Source: Aeromicrobium erythreum (GTDB lineage Bacteria > Actinomycetota > Actinomycetes > Propionibacteriales > Nocardioidaceae). From it: a stretch of 64,000 nucleotides of DNA. Below the pieces are notes generated by a model that saw only the letters and a program-made list of their open reading frames with translations, ran no database searches and was not told the DNA's origin. The stretch covers positions 1 through 64,000 of the forward strand of contig NZ_CP011502.1 of NCBI RefSeq assembly GCF_001509405.1, written 5' to 3'. Below are positions 39,626 to 47,887 of this stretch, piece after piece (positions within the stretch are counted from its first letter, which is position 1; every line of letters begins with the position of its first letter). A program made the translations under genes and the position numbers.

Positions 39626-41248
39626 ATGCGTGAGTCCGGAGTCGGGGCCGAGCGTCAGAGCCACCTGCTCGACGCGGTGGTCGGGCTGTCCCAGGACCTG
39701 TCCTTCGACAACGTGCTGCAGCGCATCGTCGACTCCGCGAGCGAGCTGGTCGGCGCCACCTACGGCTTCCTCGGCGTGCTCGACTCGCCGTCGTCGCACC
39801 GCATGGGCACCTTCGCCGTGCACGGCCTGGACCAGGAGCACCAGGACCTCATCGGCCGCCTGCCGGAGGGCAAGGGACTGCTGGGCCTCGTGATCGACCA
39901 CCCCGAGCCCGTCCGGCTCGAGCACCTCGGCGACCACCCCGAGAGCATCGGCTTCCCGAACCTCCACCCCACCATGACGTCGTTCCTCGGCGTGCCCATC
40001 CGGGTGCACGACACCGTCTTCGGCAACCTCTACCTCACCGACAAGATCGGCGGCGGCGGCTTCACCGCGGAGGACCAGGAGGTCGCCGTCACCATCGCGG
40101 CGGCCGCCGGTGTCGTCATCGAGAACGTGCGCCTCTACGAGGAGAGCGAGCGGCAGCGTCGCTGGCTGAGGGCCACCACGGAGGTGGCCAACGCGCTCCT
40201 GCGGCCCATCTCGCGCCAGGCCACCAGCCAGCTCATCGTCGACCGCATCTGCGAGGTGTCCGAGGCCGGCGCCGCCGCTCTCGTCGTGCCGACCGAGGAG
40301 CACCAGTTCGTCGTGGCGGCCTCCACCGGCATCGAGCCCGACCCGAGCGGGCACCACGTCGACATCCCGTTCCTGCGCGAGGTCGTCCGCACGCACGCCC
40401 CGGTCGTGCTCGACGACGTCCTCGACGACACCCGCATCGACGACGAGACGTTGGCGGCCTTCCCGGGCCTGCAGGCCGTGCAGGCGCACCCGCTGCACTT
40501 CGACGACGGGACCGCCGTGATCGTCATGGGCTGGTTCGCCGAGCAGCCGCCGTCGTCGTGGAGCCTGGACCCCGAGCTGCCGTACGGCTTCACCCAGCAG
40601 GCGGCGCTCGTCATGCAGGTGGTCCGGGCGCGCGAGTCGCAGGCGAAGCTCGCCATCCTCGAGGACCGTGAGCGGATCGGCCGCGACCTGCACGACCTCG
40701 TCATCCAGCGGCTGTTCGCGATCGGCCTGTCGCTCGACAGCATCTCCTCCTCGGTGACGCCGCAGGTCGGCGAGCGGCTGTCCGACGCCGTCGACGGCCT
40801 CGACCAGACCATCAAGGAGATCCGGCGCACGATCTTCGACCTCAGCTCGCCGTCCGTGCCCGCCAACCTGCGCCTCGAGATCGACGCGATCGTCGGCGAG
40901 GCGGAGCGGATGCTCGGCTACCGCCCGGTCGTCGACACGCACGGCCCCGTCGAGAGCGTCGTGCCCGACATCGTCGCCGAACAGCTCACCGCCGTGCTGA
41001 AGGAGATGCTGTCGAACATCGTGCGGCACTCCCACGCCGGCGAGGTGACCATCGACCTCGACGTCACCGACGGCATCGTGCTCACCGTCACCGACGACGG
41101 GCTGGGTCTCGACCCCGAGCAGCCCTTCGGCAACGGGCTGCGCAACATGCGCCACCGGGCGCAGAACCTCGGAGGGACCTGCGAGTTCTCCGAGCCCTCG
41201 CACGGCGGACTGCAGATACGCTGGAGCGTCCCCCAGGAGATGTCGTGA
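39626..41248 (+). CDS. DevS/DosT-like GAF histidine kinase
   Basis: A 540-residue soluble kinase: GAF domain A (about 20-160), GAF B (about 190-330), HisKA_3 with ERIGRDLHDLVIQRLFAIGL and an ATPase domain (DDGLGLDPEQ, GNGLRNMRHRA). In M. tuberculosis DosS/DosT a His in GAF A binds heme for O2/NO/CO sensing; here NLHPTMTSFLGVPIR places His114 at what appears to be that site. GGGAGG precedes ATG 39626. It is followed by its regulator and probably senses hypoxia or redox state, which is inference. Confidence 0.88.
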   Translation: MRESGVGAERQSHLLDAVVGLSQDLSFDNVLQRIVDSASELVGATYGFLGVLDSPSSHRMGTFAVHGLDQEHQDLIGRLPEGKGLLGLVIDHPEPVRLEHLGDHPESIGFPNLHPTMTSFLGVPIRVHDTVFGNLYLTDKIGGGGFTAEDQEVAVTIAAAAGVVIENVRLYEESERQRRWLRATTEVANALLRPISRQATSQLIVDRICEVSEAGAAALVVPTEEHQFVVAASTGIEPDPSGHHVDIPFLREVVRTHAPVVLDDVLDDTRIDDETLAAFPGLQAVQAHPLHFDDGTAVIVMGWFAEQPPSSWSLDPELPYGFTQQAALVMQVVRARESQAKLAILEDRERIGRDLHDLVIQRLFAIGLSLDSISSSVTPQVGERLSDAVDGLDQTIKEIRRTIFDLSSPSVPANLRLEIDAIVGEAERMLGYRPVVDTHGPVESVVPDIVAEQLTAVLKEMLSNIVRHSHAGEVTIDLDVTDGIVLTVTDDGLGLDPEQPFGNGLRNMRHRAQNLGGTCEFSEPSHGGLQIRWSVPQEMS

Positions 41249-41277
41249 CGTCCGCGACGGAAGGTAGTGAACCTGTC

Positions 41278-41928
41278 ATGTCCGAGCCGATCCGGATCTT
41301 CCTGCTCGACGACCACGAGATCGTGCGCCGCGGCATCCGCGACCTCCTGGAGGCGCAGGAGGGTCTCGTGGTCGTGGGTGAGGCCGGCACGGCCGCCGAC
41401 GCGCTCGCGTCGATCCCGCGCCTGCTCCCCGACGTCGCCGTCCTCGACGCGCGTCTGCCCGACGGGTCGGGCATCGAGGTCTGCCGCGACGTGCGGGCCG
41501 CCCACCCCGAGGTCAACGTCATCATCCTGACCTCCTTCGACGACGACGAGGCCCTCTTCTCGGCGATCATGGCCGGCGCCGCCGGCTACGCGCTCAAGCA
41601 GATCCGCGGCAACGACCTCGTCCAGGCCGTGCGCCAGGTCGCGGCCGGCGGCTCGCTGCTCGACCCGGCGGTCACGGCGCAGGTGCTCGAGCGCATCCGC
41701 AACGCGCCCGCGCCGAAGGACCCGCTCGCCGAGCTGACCCCGCAGGAGCGCAAGATCCTCTCGCTCATCGGCCAGGGCATGACCAACCGCCAGATCGCCG
41801 CCGAGATGTACCTCGCCGAGAAGACGGTCAAGAACTACGTCTCCCAGCTGCTCTCCAAGCTCGGCCTGCAGCGCCGCACCCAGGCCGCCGTGCTCGCCGA
41901 GAAGCACGGGCTCGCCGGCGACGCCTGA
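41278..41928 (+). CDS. DevR/DosR-like response regulator
   Basis: A 216-residue NarL-family regulator. Receiver features are FLLDDHE, phospho-Asp in [11 protein letters not shown] (near residue 56), LTSFDDD and YALKQIRG. The output domain has [20 protein letters not shown] and [20 protein letters not shown], close to the DosR recognition helix. ATG 41278 is preferred; an in-frame GTG at 41245 overlaps the kinase stop and is a possible coupled start. Confidence 0.9.
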   Translation: MSEPIRIFLLDDHEIVRRGIRDLLEAQEGLVVVGEAGTAADALASIPRLLPDVAVLDARLPDGSGIEVCRDVRAAHPEVNVIILTSFDDDEALFSAIMAGAAGYALKQIRGNDLVQAVRQVAAGGSLLDPAVTAQVLERIRNAPAPKDPLAELTPQERKILSLIGQGMTNRQIAAEMYLAEKTVKNYVSQLLSKLGLQRRTQAAVLAEKHGLAGDA

Positions 41929-41942
41929 CCCCCACCCGCGGT

Positions 41943-42014
41943 CCCCCCGTTTCGTGGGGTTGGCGACGGTTTCTCGCCCAGAAACCGTCATCAACCCAAC
42001 AGAACGCGGGGAGG
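41943..42014 (+). terminator. Nested hairpin between devR-like gene and glyA
   Basis: GACGGTTTCT (41965-41974) pairs perfectly with AGAAACCGTC (41980-41989) around CGCCC. Beyond a 2x2 mismatch, GGGTTG (41957-41962) pairs with CAACCC (41992-41997). An outer weaker stem joins CCCCGTTTCG to AGAACGCGGGG. It likely ends the devR transcript. Confidence 0.75.
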
Positions 42015-42038
42015 GGACGGCCGACTACCCTGGTACCC

Positions 42039-43313
42039 ATGGACCACAACCAGTCGCTCGCCTCGTTCGACCCCGACGTCGCGCGTCTCCTCGACGCCGA
42101 GCTCGCCCGTCAGCAGACGACGCTCGAGATGATCGCGTCGGAGAACTTCGCGCCGGTCGCGGCGCTCGAGGCGCAGGGCAGCGTCCTCACCAACAAGTAC
42201 GCCGAGGGCTACCCGGGCAAGCGCTACTACGGCGGCTGCGAGGTCGTCGACGAGGTCGAGCAGATCGCGATCGACCGGTTGAAGCAGCTGTTCGACGCCG
42301 AGTACGCGAACGTCCAGCCGCACTCGGGCGCCAGCGCCAACGCCGCCGTCCTGCACGCCATCGCGCGCAAGGACGACACGATCATGGGTCTGGACCTCGC
42401 CAACGGCGGGCACCTGACGCACGGCATGAAGATCAACTTCTCCGGGCGCCTCTACAACGTGGTCCCGTACCACGTCGACGACTCCGGCCTGGTCGACATG
42501 GAGGAGGTGCGCACGCTCGCCCGTGAGCACAGCCCCAAGGTCATCATCGCCGGCTGGTCCGCCTACCCGCGCCAGCTCGACTTCGCCGCCTTCCGCGCGA
42601 TCGCCGACGAGGTCGGCGCCTACCTGTGGGTCGACATGGCGCACTTCGCCGGTCTCGTGGCCGCCGGCCTGCACCCGTCGCCGCTGCCGCACGCGCACGT
42701 CGTGTCCAGCACCACGCACAAGACGCTCGGTGGGCCCCGCGGCGGTGTGATCCTGTCCAACGACCCCGAGATGGTCAAGAAGCTGCAGTCCGCGGTCTTC
42801 CCGGGCCAGCAGGGCGGTCCGCTCGAGCACGTCATCGCCGCCAAGGCCGTCGCGTTCAAGATGGCGCTCGAGCCGGAGTTCAAGGACCGTCAGCAGCGCA
42901 CCATCGAGGGCGCGCAGATCCTCGCCGAGCGTCTGCTCGCCGACGACGCCCGCAAGGCCGGCATCCAGGTGCTGTCCGGCGGCACCGACGTGCACCTCGT
43001 CCTCGTCGACCTGCGCGACAGCGAGCTCGACGGCCAGCAGGCCGAGGACCGCCTCCACGAGGTCGGCATCACCGTCAACCGCAACGCGGTGCCGAACGAC
43101 CCGCGTCCGCCGATGGTCACGTCGGGCCTGCGCATCGGCACGCCCGCGCTGGCCACCCGCGGCTTCGGCGCCGAGGAGTTCCGTGAGGTCGCCGACGTCA
43201 TCGCCGAGGCGCTCACGCCCGGCGACCTCGACGTCGAGGGCCTGCGCAAGCGCACCACCGCCCTCGCCGAGCGGTTCCCGCTGTACCCGCACCTCACGCC
43301 GTTCACCTCCTGA
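42039..43313 (+). CDS. glyA: Serine hydroxymethyltransferase
   Basis: A PLP enzyme converting serine and tetrahydrofolate to glycine and methylene-THF. Of 424 residues, [17 protein letters not shown] and [10 protein letters not shown] are in the N-terminal part, and the PLP lysine is in [16 protein letters not shown] near residue 230. Length and motifs are normal. TACCCT lies seven bases before ATG 42039, so leaderless initiation is possible; the GGGGAGGGG stretch is too far upstream to be a good ribosome site. Confidence 0.97.
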   Translation: MDHNQSLASFDPDVARLLDAELARQQTTLEMIASENFAPVAALEAQGSVLTNKYAEGYPGKRYYGGCEVVDEVEQIAIDRLKQLFDAEYANVQPHSGASANAAVLHAIARKDDTIMGLDLANGGHLTHGMKINFSGRLYNVVPYHVDDSGLVDMEEVRTLAREHSPKVIIAGWSAYPRQLDFAAFRAIADEVGAYLWVDMAHFAGLVAAGLHPSPLPHAHVVSSTTHKTLGGPRGGVILSNDPEMVKKLQSAVFPGQQGGPLEHVIAAKAVAFKMALEPEFKDRQQRTIEGAQILAERLLADDARKAGIQVLSGGTDVHLVLVDLRDSELDGQQAEDRLHEVGITVNRNAVPNDPRPPMVTSGLRIGTPALATRGFGAEEFREVADVIAEALTPGDLDVEGLRKRTTALAERFPLYPHLTPFTS

Positions 43314-43315
43314 CC

Positions 43316-44134
43316 GTGCCCGAGCCCGCCGCAGCCACCAGCCCGCCGTCGACGGCGCGACTGTGGCTGCGGCTCACGCCGCTGCACCTGTTCGCGGTCG
43401 TCGCCGTCGCGCTGTGCGTGGCCGGCGGGTTCTGGCAGCTCGGCGCGTACGAGTCGCGCCAGGGCGACGCCGTGCGAGAGTCGGCCGCCGCCGCGCCGGC
43501 GCCGATCGAGCAGGTCTGGGGTCTCGGACGTCCGTTCGCAGCAGACCTGCAGGACCGCCGGGTCACGGTGCAGGGACGGTTCGCCCCCGCCGACCAGCAG
43601 GTGTGGGTCCGCGGCGAGATCAGTGGCGGTCGCACCTGGCTCGTGGCGCCGTTCCTGGTCGACGGGTCCGACGGCGCCCTCCTCGTCGTGCGCGGCTCGA
43701 GCGACGCCCCGGGCGCGCTGCCGCCGGTGCCGTCCGGTGACGTCAACCTCGGCGTGGTGCTGCAGCCGAGCCAGGGCGGCGGCCTGCCCCTCGACGCCGA
43801 CCGCGTCACGACCTCGATCACGACGCCGTCGCTGGTCAACGAGCTGCCCTACCGGCTGTGGTCGGGATACGGGCTCGTGCAGGAGTGGACCGCGTTCGCC
43901 GGATCGGGCGACCCCACCCCCGGCTTCGGCGCGCCCGTCGACCCGCCCGACCCCGACGTGTCGTGGACGGTCGGGCTCAAGAACCTCGCGTACGCGCTGC
44001 AGTGGTGGGTCTTCGCGGTGTTCGCCGTCGCGCTGTGGTGGCGGATGTGTCGCGACCAGGTCGAGGAGGCGCGGGAGCGACACACGACGGCGCGTCAGGC
44101 CGACGACCACCCCGTCGATAGCCTGACCCCGTGA
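43316..44134 (+). CDS. SURF1-family cytochrome oxidase biogenesis protein
   Basis: A 272-residue protein with one N-terminal and one C-terminal membrane helix and an external domain (QDRRVTVQGRFAPADQQVWV, AGGFWQLGAYESRQ) matching the SURF1 family, which helps insert heme a into cytochrome aa3 oxidase. The C-terminal helix reads GLKNLAYALQWWVFAVFAVA. GTG 43316 is two bases beyond the glyA stop; its end overlaps the DUF3817 gene. Confidence 0.9.
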   Translation: MPEPAAATSPPSTARLWLRLTPLHLFAVVAVALCVAGGFWQLGAYESRQGDAVRESAAAAPAPIEQVWGLGRPFAADLQDRRVTVQGRFAPADQQVWVRGEISGGRTWLVAPFLVDGSDGALLVVRGSSDAPGALPPVPSGDVNLGVVLQPSQGGGLPLDADRVTTSITTPSLVNELPYRLWSGYGLVQEWTAFAGSGDPTPGFGAPVDPPDPDVSWTVGLKNLAYALQWWVFAVFAVALWWRMCRDQVEEARERHTTARQADDHPVDSLTP

Positions 44135-44469
44135 GTCGCATCGCTGTCGCCTACCGGGTGCTCGCCTGGGTCGTGGGCGTGAACCTGCTCGTCGTGTTCG
44201 CCGGGTTCTTCGGCAAGATCTTCACCGACGAGGGCTCCTGGTGGAACCGTCACCAGGACGTCTTCCTCGTCATCGACCAGGTGCACGGCTTCCTGTTCAT
44301 GGCGTTGCTCGTGCTGGTCGCGATCCTGGCCAGCCGGCACCGCTGGTCGCCGACGTTCACGATCACGACGATGCTGCTCGCCACGATCCCGTTCGTCAGC
44401 TTCTGGGCCGAGCGCCGCACCACGCGGGTGCTGCGCGCCGAGCACGACGGCCTCGCCGCGCCCCGCTGA
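44131..44469 (+). CDS. DUF3817 membrane protein
   Basis: A 112-residue protein with three membrane helices and the family pattern VLAWVVGVNLLVVFAG ... IDQVHGFLFMALLV ... FVSFWAERRT. GTG 44131 overlaps the SURF1 stop. The link with SURF1 suggests a respiratory or membrane role, but function is unknown. Its stop lies in the palindrome CCGCTGAGCCTCAGCGG shared with the convergent hydratase gene. Confidence 0.87.
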   Translation: MSRIAVAYRVLAWVVGVNLLVVFAGFFGKIFTDEGSWWNRHQDVFLVIDQVHGFLFMALLVLVAILASRHRWSPTFTITTMLLATIPFVSFWAERRTTRVLRAEHDGLAAPR

Positions 44470-44472
44470 GCC

Positions 44473-45255
44473 TCAGCGGCCGGTGAAGCTGGCCCGACCG
44501 GGGCCGTCCTGCAGGAACGACTCCATGCCGTGCTGCAGGTCCTCGGTCGCGAACAGCGCCGACGCGATCTGCGTCGTCACCTCGTTCGCGCCGGGCACGC
44601 CGCCGGTCTCGTAGGCGCGCAGGATCCGCTTGGCCGCGCCGAACGCCTGCGTCGGACCCACCGCGACCTGCCGCACGACGTCGAGCACCGCGTCGTCGAA
44701 CCCGTCGACCGGGAGGACCCGGTTGACCACGTTCCAGCGCTCGAAGGTCGCGGCGTCGAACAGCTCGCCCGTGAGCACGACCTCCTTGGCCCGGCCGACG
44801 CCCGCACGCTGCGCGAGACGCTGCGTGCCGCCCATCGTCGGGGTCAGGCCGATGACCCGCTCCACGAGGCCGAACTTCGCCTTCTCGCTGGCAAGCACGA
44901 CGTCGCAGGCGAGCGCGACCTCCAGCGCCCAGGTGAGCGTCAGCGCGTGGGCCGCGAAGAACGTCGGGACGTCGAGCGCCGCGATGCGGTCGGGCAGCTC
45001 GAGCATCCGGTCGTAGAGGTCCTTGGTGTCCTCCTGCGTCTTCCGGGCGTGGAACTGGGCGACGTCGACCCCGCCGGAGACCAGCTTGCCCTCGGCTCGG
45101 ACCAGGACCGCTCGGGGCAGGTCGGCCTCGACCGCGTCGAGCGCGGTGTCGAACGCGTCGTGCAGCTCGAGGGAGTACAGGTTCACCGGTGGGGCGCTGA
45201 ACGTCACGACGGCGACGTCGTCGACGCGCGTGACGTCGACGCGGGGCGCGCTCAC
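44473..45255 (-). CDS. Enoyl-CoA hydratase/isomerase family protein
   Basis: A 260-residue crotonase-fold enzyme, probably of fatty-acid beta-oxidation. Both catalytic acids of true hydratases appear present: Glu in FGLVERVIGLTPTMGGTQRL and Glu in GRAKEVVLTGELF. The oxyanion-hole segment KLVSGGVDVAQF reads SGG rather than the usual SAG. GTG 45255 overlaps the stop of a 40-residue upstream frame (GTGA), suggesting coupling. Confidence 0.88.
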   Translation of the reverse strand: MSAPRVDVTRVDDVAVVTFSAPPVNLYSLELHDAFDTALDAVEADLPRAVLVRAEGKLVSGGVDVAQFHARKTQEDTKDLYDRMLELPDRIAALDVPTFFAAHALTLTWALEVALACDVVLASEKAKFGLVERVIGLTPTMGGTQRLAQRAGVGRAKEVVLTGELFDAATFERWNVVNRVLPVDGFDDAVLDVVRQVAVGPTQAFGAAKRILRAYETGGVPGANEVTTQIASALFATEDLQHGMESFLQDGPGRASFTGR

Positions 45256-45374
45256 CGGCCCGCCTCGGCCGGGTCGTACACGCCACCGCGGTCGGCGGTG
45301 AGGTTCCGCGCGACGACGATGCCGGCGACGACGGCGAGCAGGGCCAGGACCAGTCGGACGGGGTGCTCTCGCAT
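45252..45374 (-). CDS. 40-residue membrane peptide coupled to the hydratase gene
   Basis: The frame starts MREHPVRLVLALLAVVAGIV, continues through VARNLTADRGGVYDP and ends AEAGR. It predicts one membrane helix and a short outside tail. The stop overlaps the hydratase GTG in GTGA, typical of coupled genes. I see no strong ribosome site, and no family is recognised. Confidence 0.55.
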   Translation of the reverse strand: MREHPVRLVLALLAVVAGIVVARNLTADRGGVYDPAEAGR

Positions 45375-45492
45375 GGGCCCACGCTAGCGGGCGGCAGGCC
45401 GTCTCGCGTCGCGGTGCGTCGACCGGCCGCAGTTGTCGGGTCGTGGGAAGATGTCAAGGTCCCGTCCCGCACGATCCCCCCGAAGGACTGAC

Positions 45493-46017
45493 GTGTCTTC
45501 CCCGCTGAGCGCCACCCTGCACACCAACCACGGCGACGTCGTGGTCCGGCTGTTCCCCGACCACGCCCCCAAGACCGTCGAGAACTTCGTCGGCCTCGCC
45601 GAGGGCACGAAGGAGTGGCTCGACCCCGCCACCGGCCAGGTCGCCACGCGCCCGTTCTTCGACGGCATCACGTTCCACCGCATCATCAGCAACTTCATGA
45701 TCCAGGGCGGCGACCCGCTCGGCACCGGCACGGGTGGCCCCGGCTACACGTTCGAGGACGAGTTCCACCCCGACCTGCGCTTCGACAAGCCCTACCTGCT
45801 GGCGATGGCCAACGCGGGACCGGGCACCAACGGCTCGCAGTTCTTCATCACGGTCGTCCCGACGGACTGGCTGAACCGCAAGCACACCATCTTCGGCGAG
45901 GTCGCCGACGAGGCCGGCCAGAAGGTGATCGACGCGATCGCCGCGGTGCCGACGGACGGCTTCGACCGTCCCGTCGAGCCCGTGGTGATCGAGAAGGTCA
46001 CCATCGACCGCGGCTGA
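45493..46017 (+). CDS. Cyclophilin-type peptidyl-prolyl isomerase
   Basis: A 174-residue cytosolic cyclophilin that isomerises X-Pro bonds. Active-site motifs are FHRIISNFMIQGGDP, where the first Arg is catalytic, NGSQFFITV and NRKHTIFGEV. No signal peptide. GAAGGA precedes GTG 45493. It is one base upstream of the rhomboid gene, a pairing common in actinobacteria. Confidence 0.95.
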   Translation: MSSPLSATLHTNHGDVVVRLFPDHAPKTVENFVGLAEGTKEWLDPATGQVATRPFFDGITFHRIISNFMIQGGDPLGTGTGGPGYTFEDEFHPDLRFDKPYLLAMANAGPGTNGSQFFITVVPTDWLNRKHTIFGEVADEAGQKVIDAIAAVPTDGFDRPVEPVVIEKVTIDRG

Positions 46018-46018
46018 C

Positions 46019-46867
46019 ATGACCGGAACGGCACCGGGGTCGCGCCCCGACGGCGCGCCCCGGTGCTACCGCCACCCGGACCGCGAGGCGCTCATCAGCT
46101 GCCAGCGGTGCGAGCGCCCCATCTGCACGCAGGACATGAACGAGGCGTCCGTCGGCTTCCAGTGCCCGGAGTGCGTCAACCGCGGCGCGAAGTCGGTGCG
46201 CCTGCCACGCACGGTCGCCGGCGGTGCGCTGCAGACCCGCGAGGGTGCGGTCTCGCTGGTGATCATCGGGATCAACGTCGTCGTGTACGTCCTACAGCTG
46301 CTCACCGGCGACCTGCGCAGCCCGCTGTACCAGCAGGGCGCGATGTTCCCGGTCGGCGTGGCCGACGGTCAGTGGTGGCGGCTGCTCACGTCGGCGTTCC
46401 TGCACCTCGGGACGCTGCACATCCTCTTCAACATGTACGCGCTCTACCTGTTCGGCCCGCTCGTCGAGCGGAAGTTGGGCACGGTGCGCTTCATCGCCGC
46501 CTACCTCACCACCGCCGTGGTCTCCGGCGTCTTCGTCATGTGGCTGTCGGCGCCGTTCAGCGGGACGGCGGGCGCGTCGGGTGCGGTGTTCGGCCTGTTC
46601 GGCATGGCGCTGCTGTTCATGCTCCGGGCACGCGAGGACGTGCGCGGCCTGCTCGCGCTGCTGGCGGTCAACGTGGCCATCGGCTTCCTCGGCCCGATCA
46701 GCTGGCAGGGCCACCTCGGCGGCTTCGTGGCCGGCGTGCTGCTGGGCGCGGTGTTCGCCTACGGGCCGCGGACGCGCCGCACGCTCGTGCAGGTGGCGGC
46801 CTTCGCCCTCGTGTGGGCGGCCGTGGTGGTCGCGGTGCTGGTGCGCTCCCAGCAGCTGCTGGGCTGA
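46019..46867 (+). CDS. Rhomboid intramembrane serine protease with N-terminal zinc finger
   Basis: A 282-residue protein. Residues about 14-60 contain CYRHPDREALISCQRCERPIC and CPECV, a B-box-like zinc-binding cluster. Six membrane helices follow. The catalytic Ser is in GASGAVFGLFG and the His in QGHLGGFVAG, the full rhomboid dyad; LGTLHILFNMYALYLFG is the usual loop and helix. Targets are unknown. Confidence 0.93.
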   Translation: MTGTAPGSRPDGAPRCYRHPDREALISCQRCERPICTQDMNEASVGFQCPECVNRGAKSVRLPRTVAGGALQTREGAVSLVIIGINVVVYVLQLLTGDLRSPLYQQGAMFPVGVADGQWWRLLTSAFLHLGTLHILFNMYALYLFGPLVERKLGTVRFIAAYLTTAVVSGVFVMWLSAPFSGTAGASGAVFGLFGMALLFMLRAREDVRGLLALLAVNVAIGFLGPISWQGHLGGFVAGVLLGAVFAYGPRTRRTLVQVAAFALVWAAVVVAVLVRSQQLLG

Positions 46868-46903
46868 GTGCGCTGAATCACACGTCTGTCGTTCTCCCCA
46901 GCA

Positions 46904-47006
46904 TTGCCCACAGCTGTGAACAACACACGTGTAACTCGCGCACAGGCGTGTCCACACCTGTGAACAACACGGGTGTAACTCGTGCACAGGGCCGTCCACA
47001 CCTGTG
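46904..47006. repeat. 44-bp tandem repeat with DnaA-box-like 9-mers
   Basis: Units starting CACAGCTGTGAA (46909), CACACCTGTGAA (46953) and CACACCTGTG (46997, partial) recur with a strict 44-bp period. They contain TTGCCCACA (46904-46912), TGTGAACAA (46915-46923 and 46959-46967), GTGTCCACA (46948-46956) and CCGTCCACA (46992-47000), each one or two changes from TTGTCCACA on one strand or the other. Dyads CACAGG...CCTGTG span unit junctions. Confidence 0.85.
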
Positions 47007-47050
47007 CACCGTGGGGGCCCGGCGGGCCGGGTCGTGGACGACGAGTTTCG

Positions 47051-47070
47051 GATACCGTTAGTATCTGAGC
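47051..47070 (+). promoter_or_regulatory. Promoter and dyad of the first SDR gene
   Basis: TAGTAT (47059-47064) lies six bases before ATG 47071, implying a leaderless mRNA. GATAC (47051-47055) and GTATC (47061-47065) form an inverted repeat across this hexamer, suitable for a repressor. Confidence 0.6.
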
Positions 47071-47886
47071 ATGTCGATCTTCGTCCCGGGCACGCGCGTG
47101 CTCGTCACCGGCGCGGCCTCCGGGCTGGGCCTCGCCCTCGTCACCCAGCTGGCCGAGCAGGGGTGTCGCGTGCTCGCCACCGACGTCCACGCCGAGGTCC
47201 CGGAGGTGCTGCAGGCGCTCGCGGCCGCCCACCCCGAGGTGTCCTACCGGACCCTCGACGTGACGTCCGACGTCGACTGGAGCACCGTGCGAGACCACGT
47301 CGTCGAGACGTGGGACGGGCTCGACGTGCTCTTCAACAACGCGGGCGTCGCGGCGGGTGGCCGGATCGAGCTGTCGGAGATGGACCAGTGGCAGTGGATC
47401 GTCGACATCAACCTGCTCGGCGTCGTGCGCGGCTGCCGCACGTTCGTCCCGCTGCTGAAGCAGCAGGGTCGGGGCACGATCGTCAACACCGCGTCGGCGG
47501 CCGGGCTCATCCACCCGCCGCGCATGAGCGAGTACAACTCCGTCAAGGCCGGCGTCGTCGCGCTCAGCGAGACCCTGTTCCACGAGCTCAAGCCCTCGGG
47601 CATCCAGGTCAGCGTCGTCTGCCCCACCTTCTTCAAGACCAATCTGACCTCCTCGCTGCGCGGCAAGGACGAGTCGGCGCAGAAGTCGGCGGCCAAGCTC
47701 ATCGACGGCTCCAAGCGCACCGCGGCCGACATCGCCGCCATCGTCATCGCCGAGGTCGAGAAGGGCCGGCACATCGTCCTGACCGACCGCGAGGGCAAGC
47801 TGGCCTACGCCGCCAAGCGGTTCCTGCGGCCGCTGTACTACCGCGAGATGGCCAAGGCGGCCGTGCGCATGGGCCGGAGGGACTGA
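47071..47886 (+). CDS. Short-chain dehydrogenase/reductase
   Basis: A 271-residue classical SDR: cofactor motif TGAASGLG (residues 14-21), NNAG near 91, catalytic Ser in NTASAAG and Y-N-S-V-K near 152-156. TDVHAE after the second strand has Asp at the position that favours NAD. The C-terminal basic extension (RPLYYREMAKAAVRMGRR) is longer than minimal SDRs. Paired with a second SDR two bases downstream; the substrate is unknown. Confidence 0.88.
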   Translation: MSIFVPGTRVLVTGAASGLGLALVTQLAEQGCRVLATDVHAEVPEVLQALAAAHPEVSYRTLDVTSDVDWSTVRDHVVETWDGLDVLFNNAGVAAGGRIELSEMDQWQWIVDINLLGVVRGCRTFVPLLKQQGRGTIVNTASAAGLIHPPRMSEYNSVKAGVVALSETLFHELKPSGIQVSVVCPTFFKTNLTSSLRGKDESAQKSAAKLIDGSKRTAADIAAIVIAEVEKGRHIVLTDREGKLAYAAKRFLRPLYYREMAKAAVRMGRRD

Positions 47887-47887
47887 C

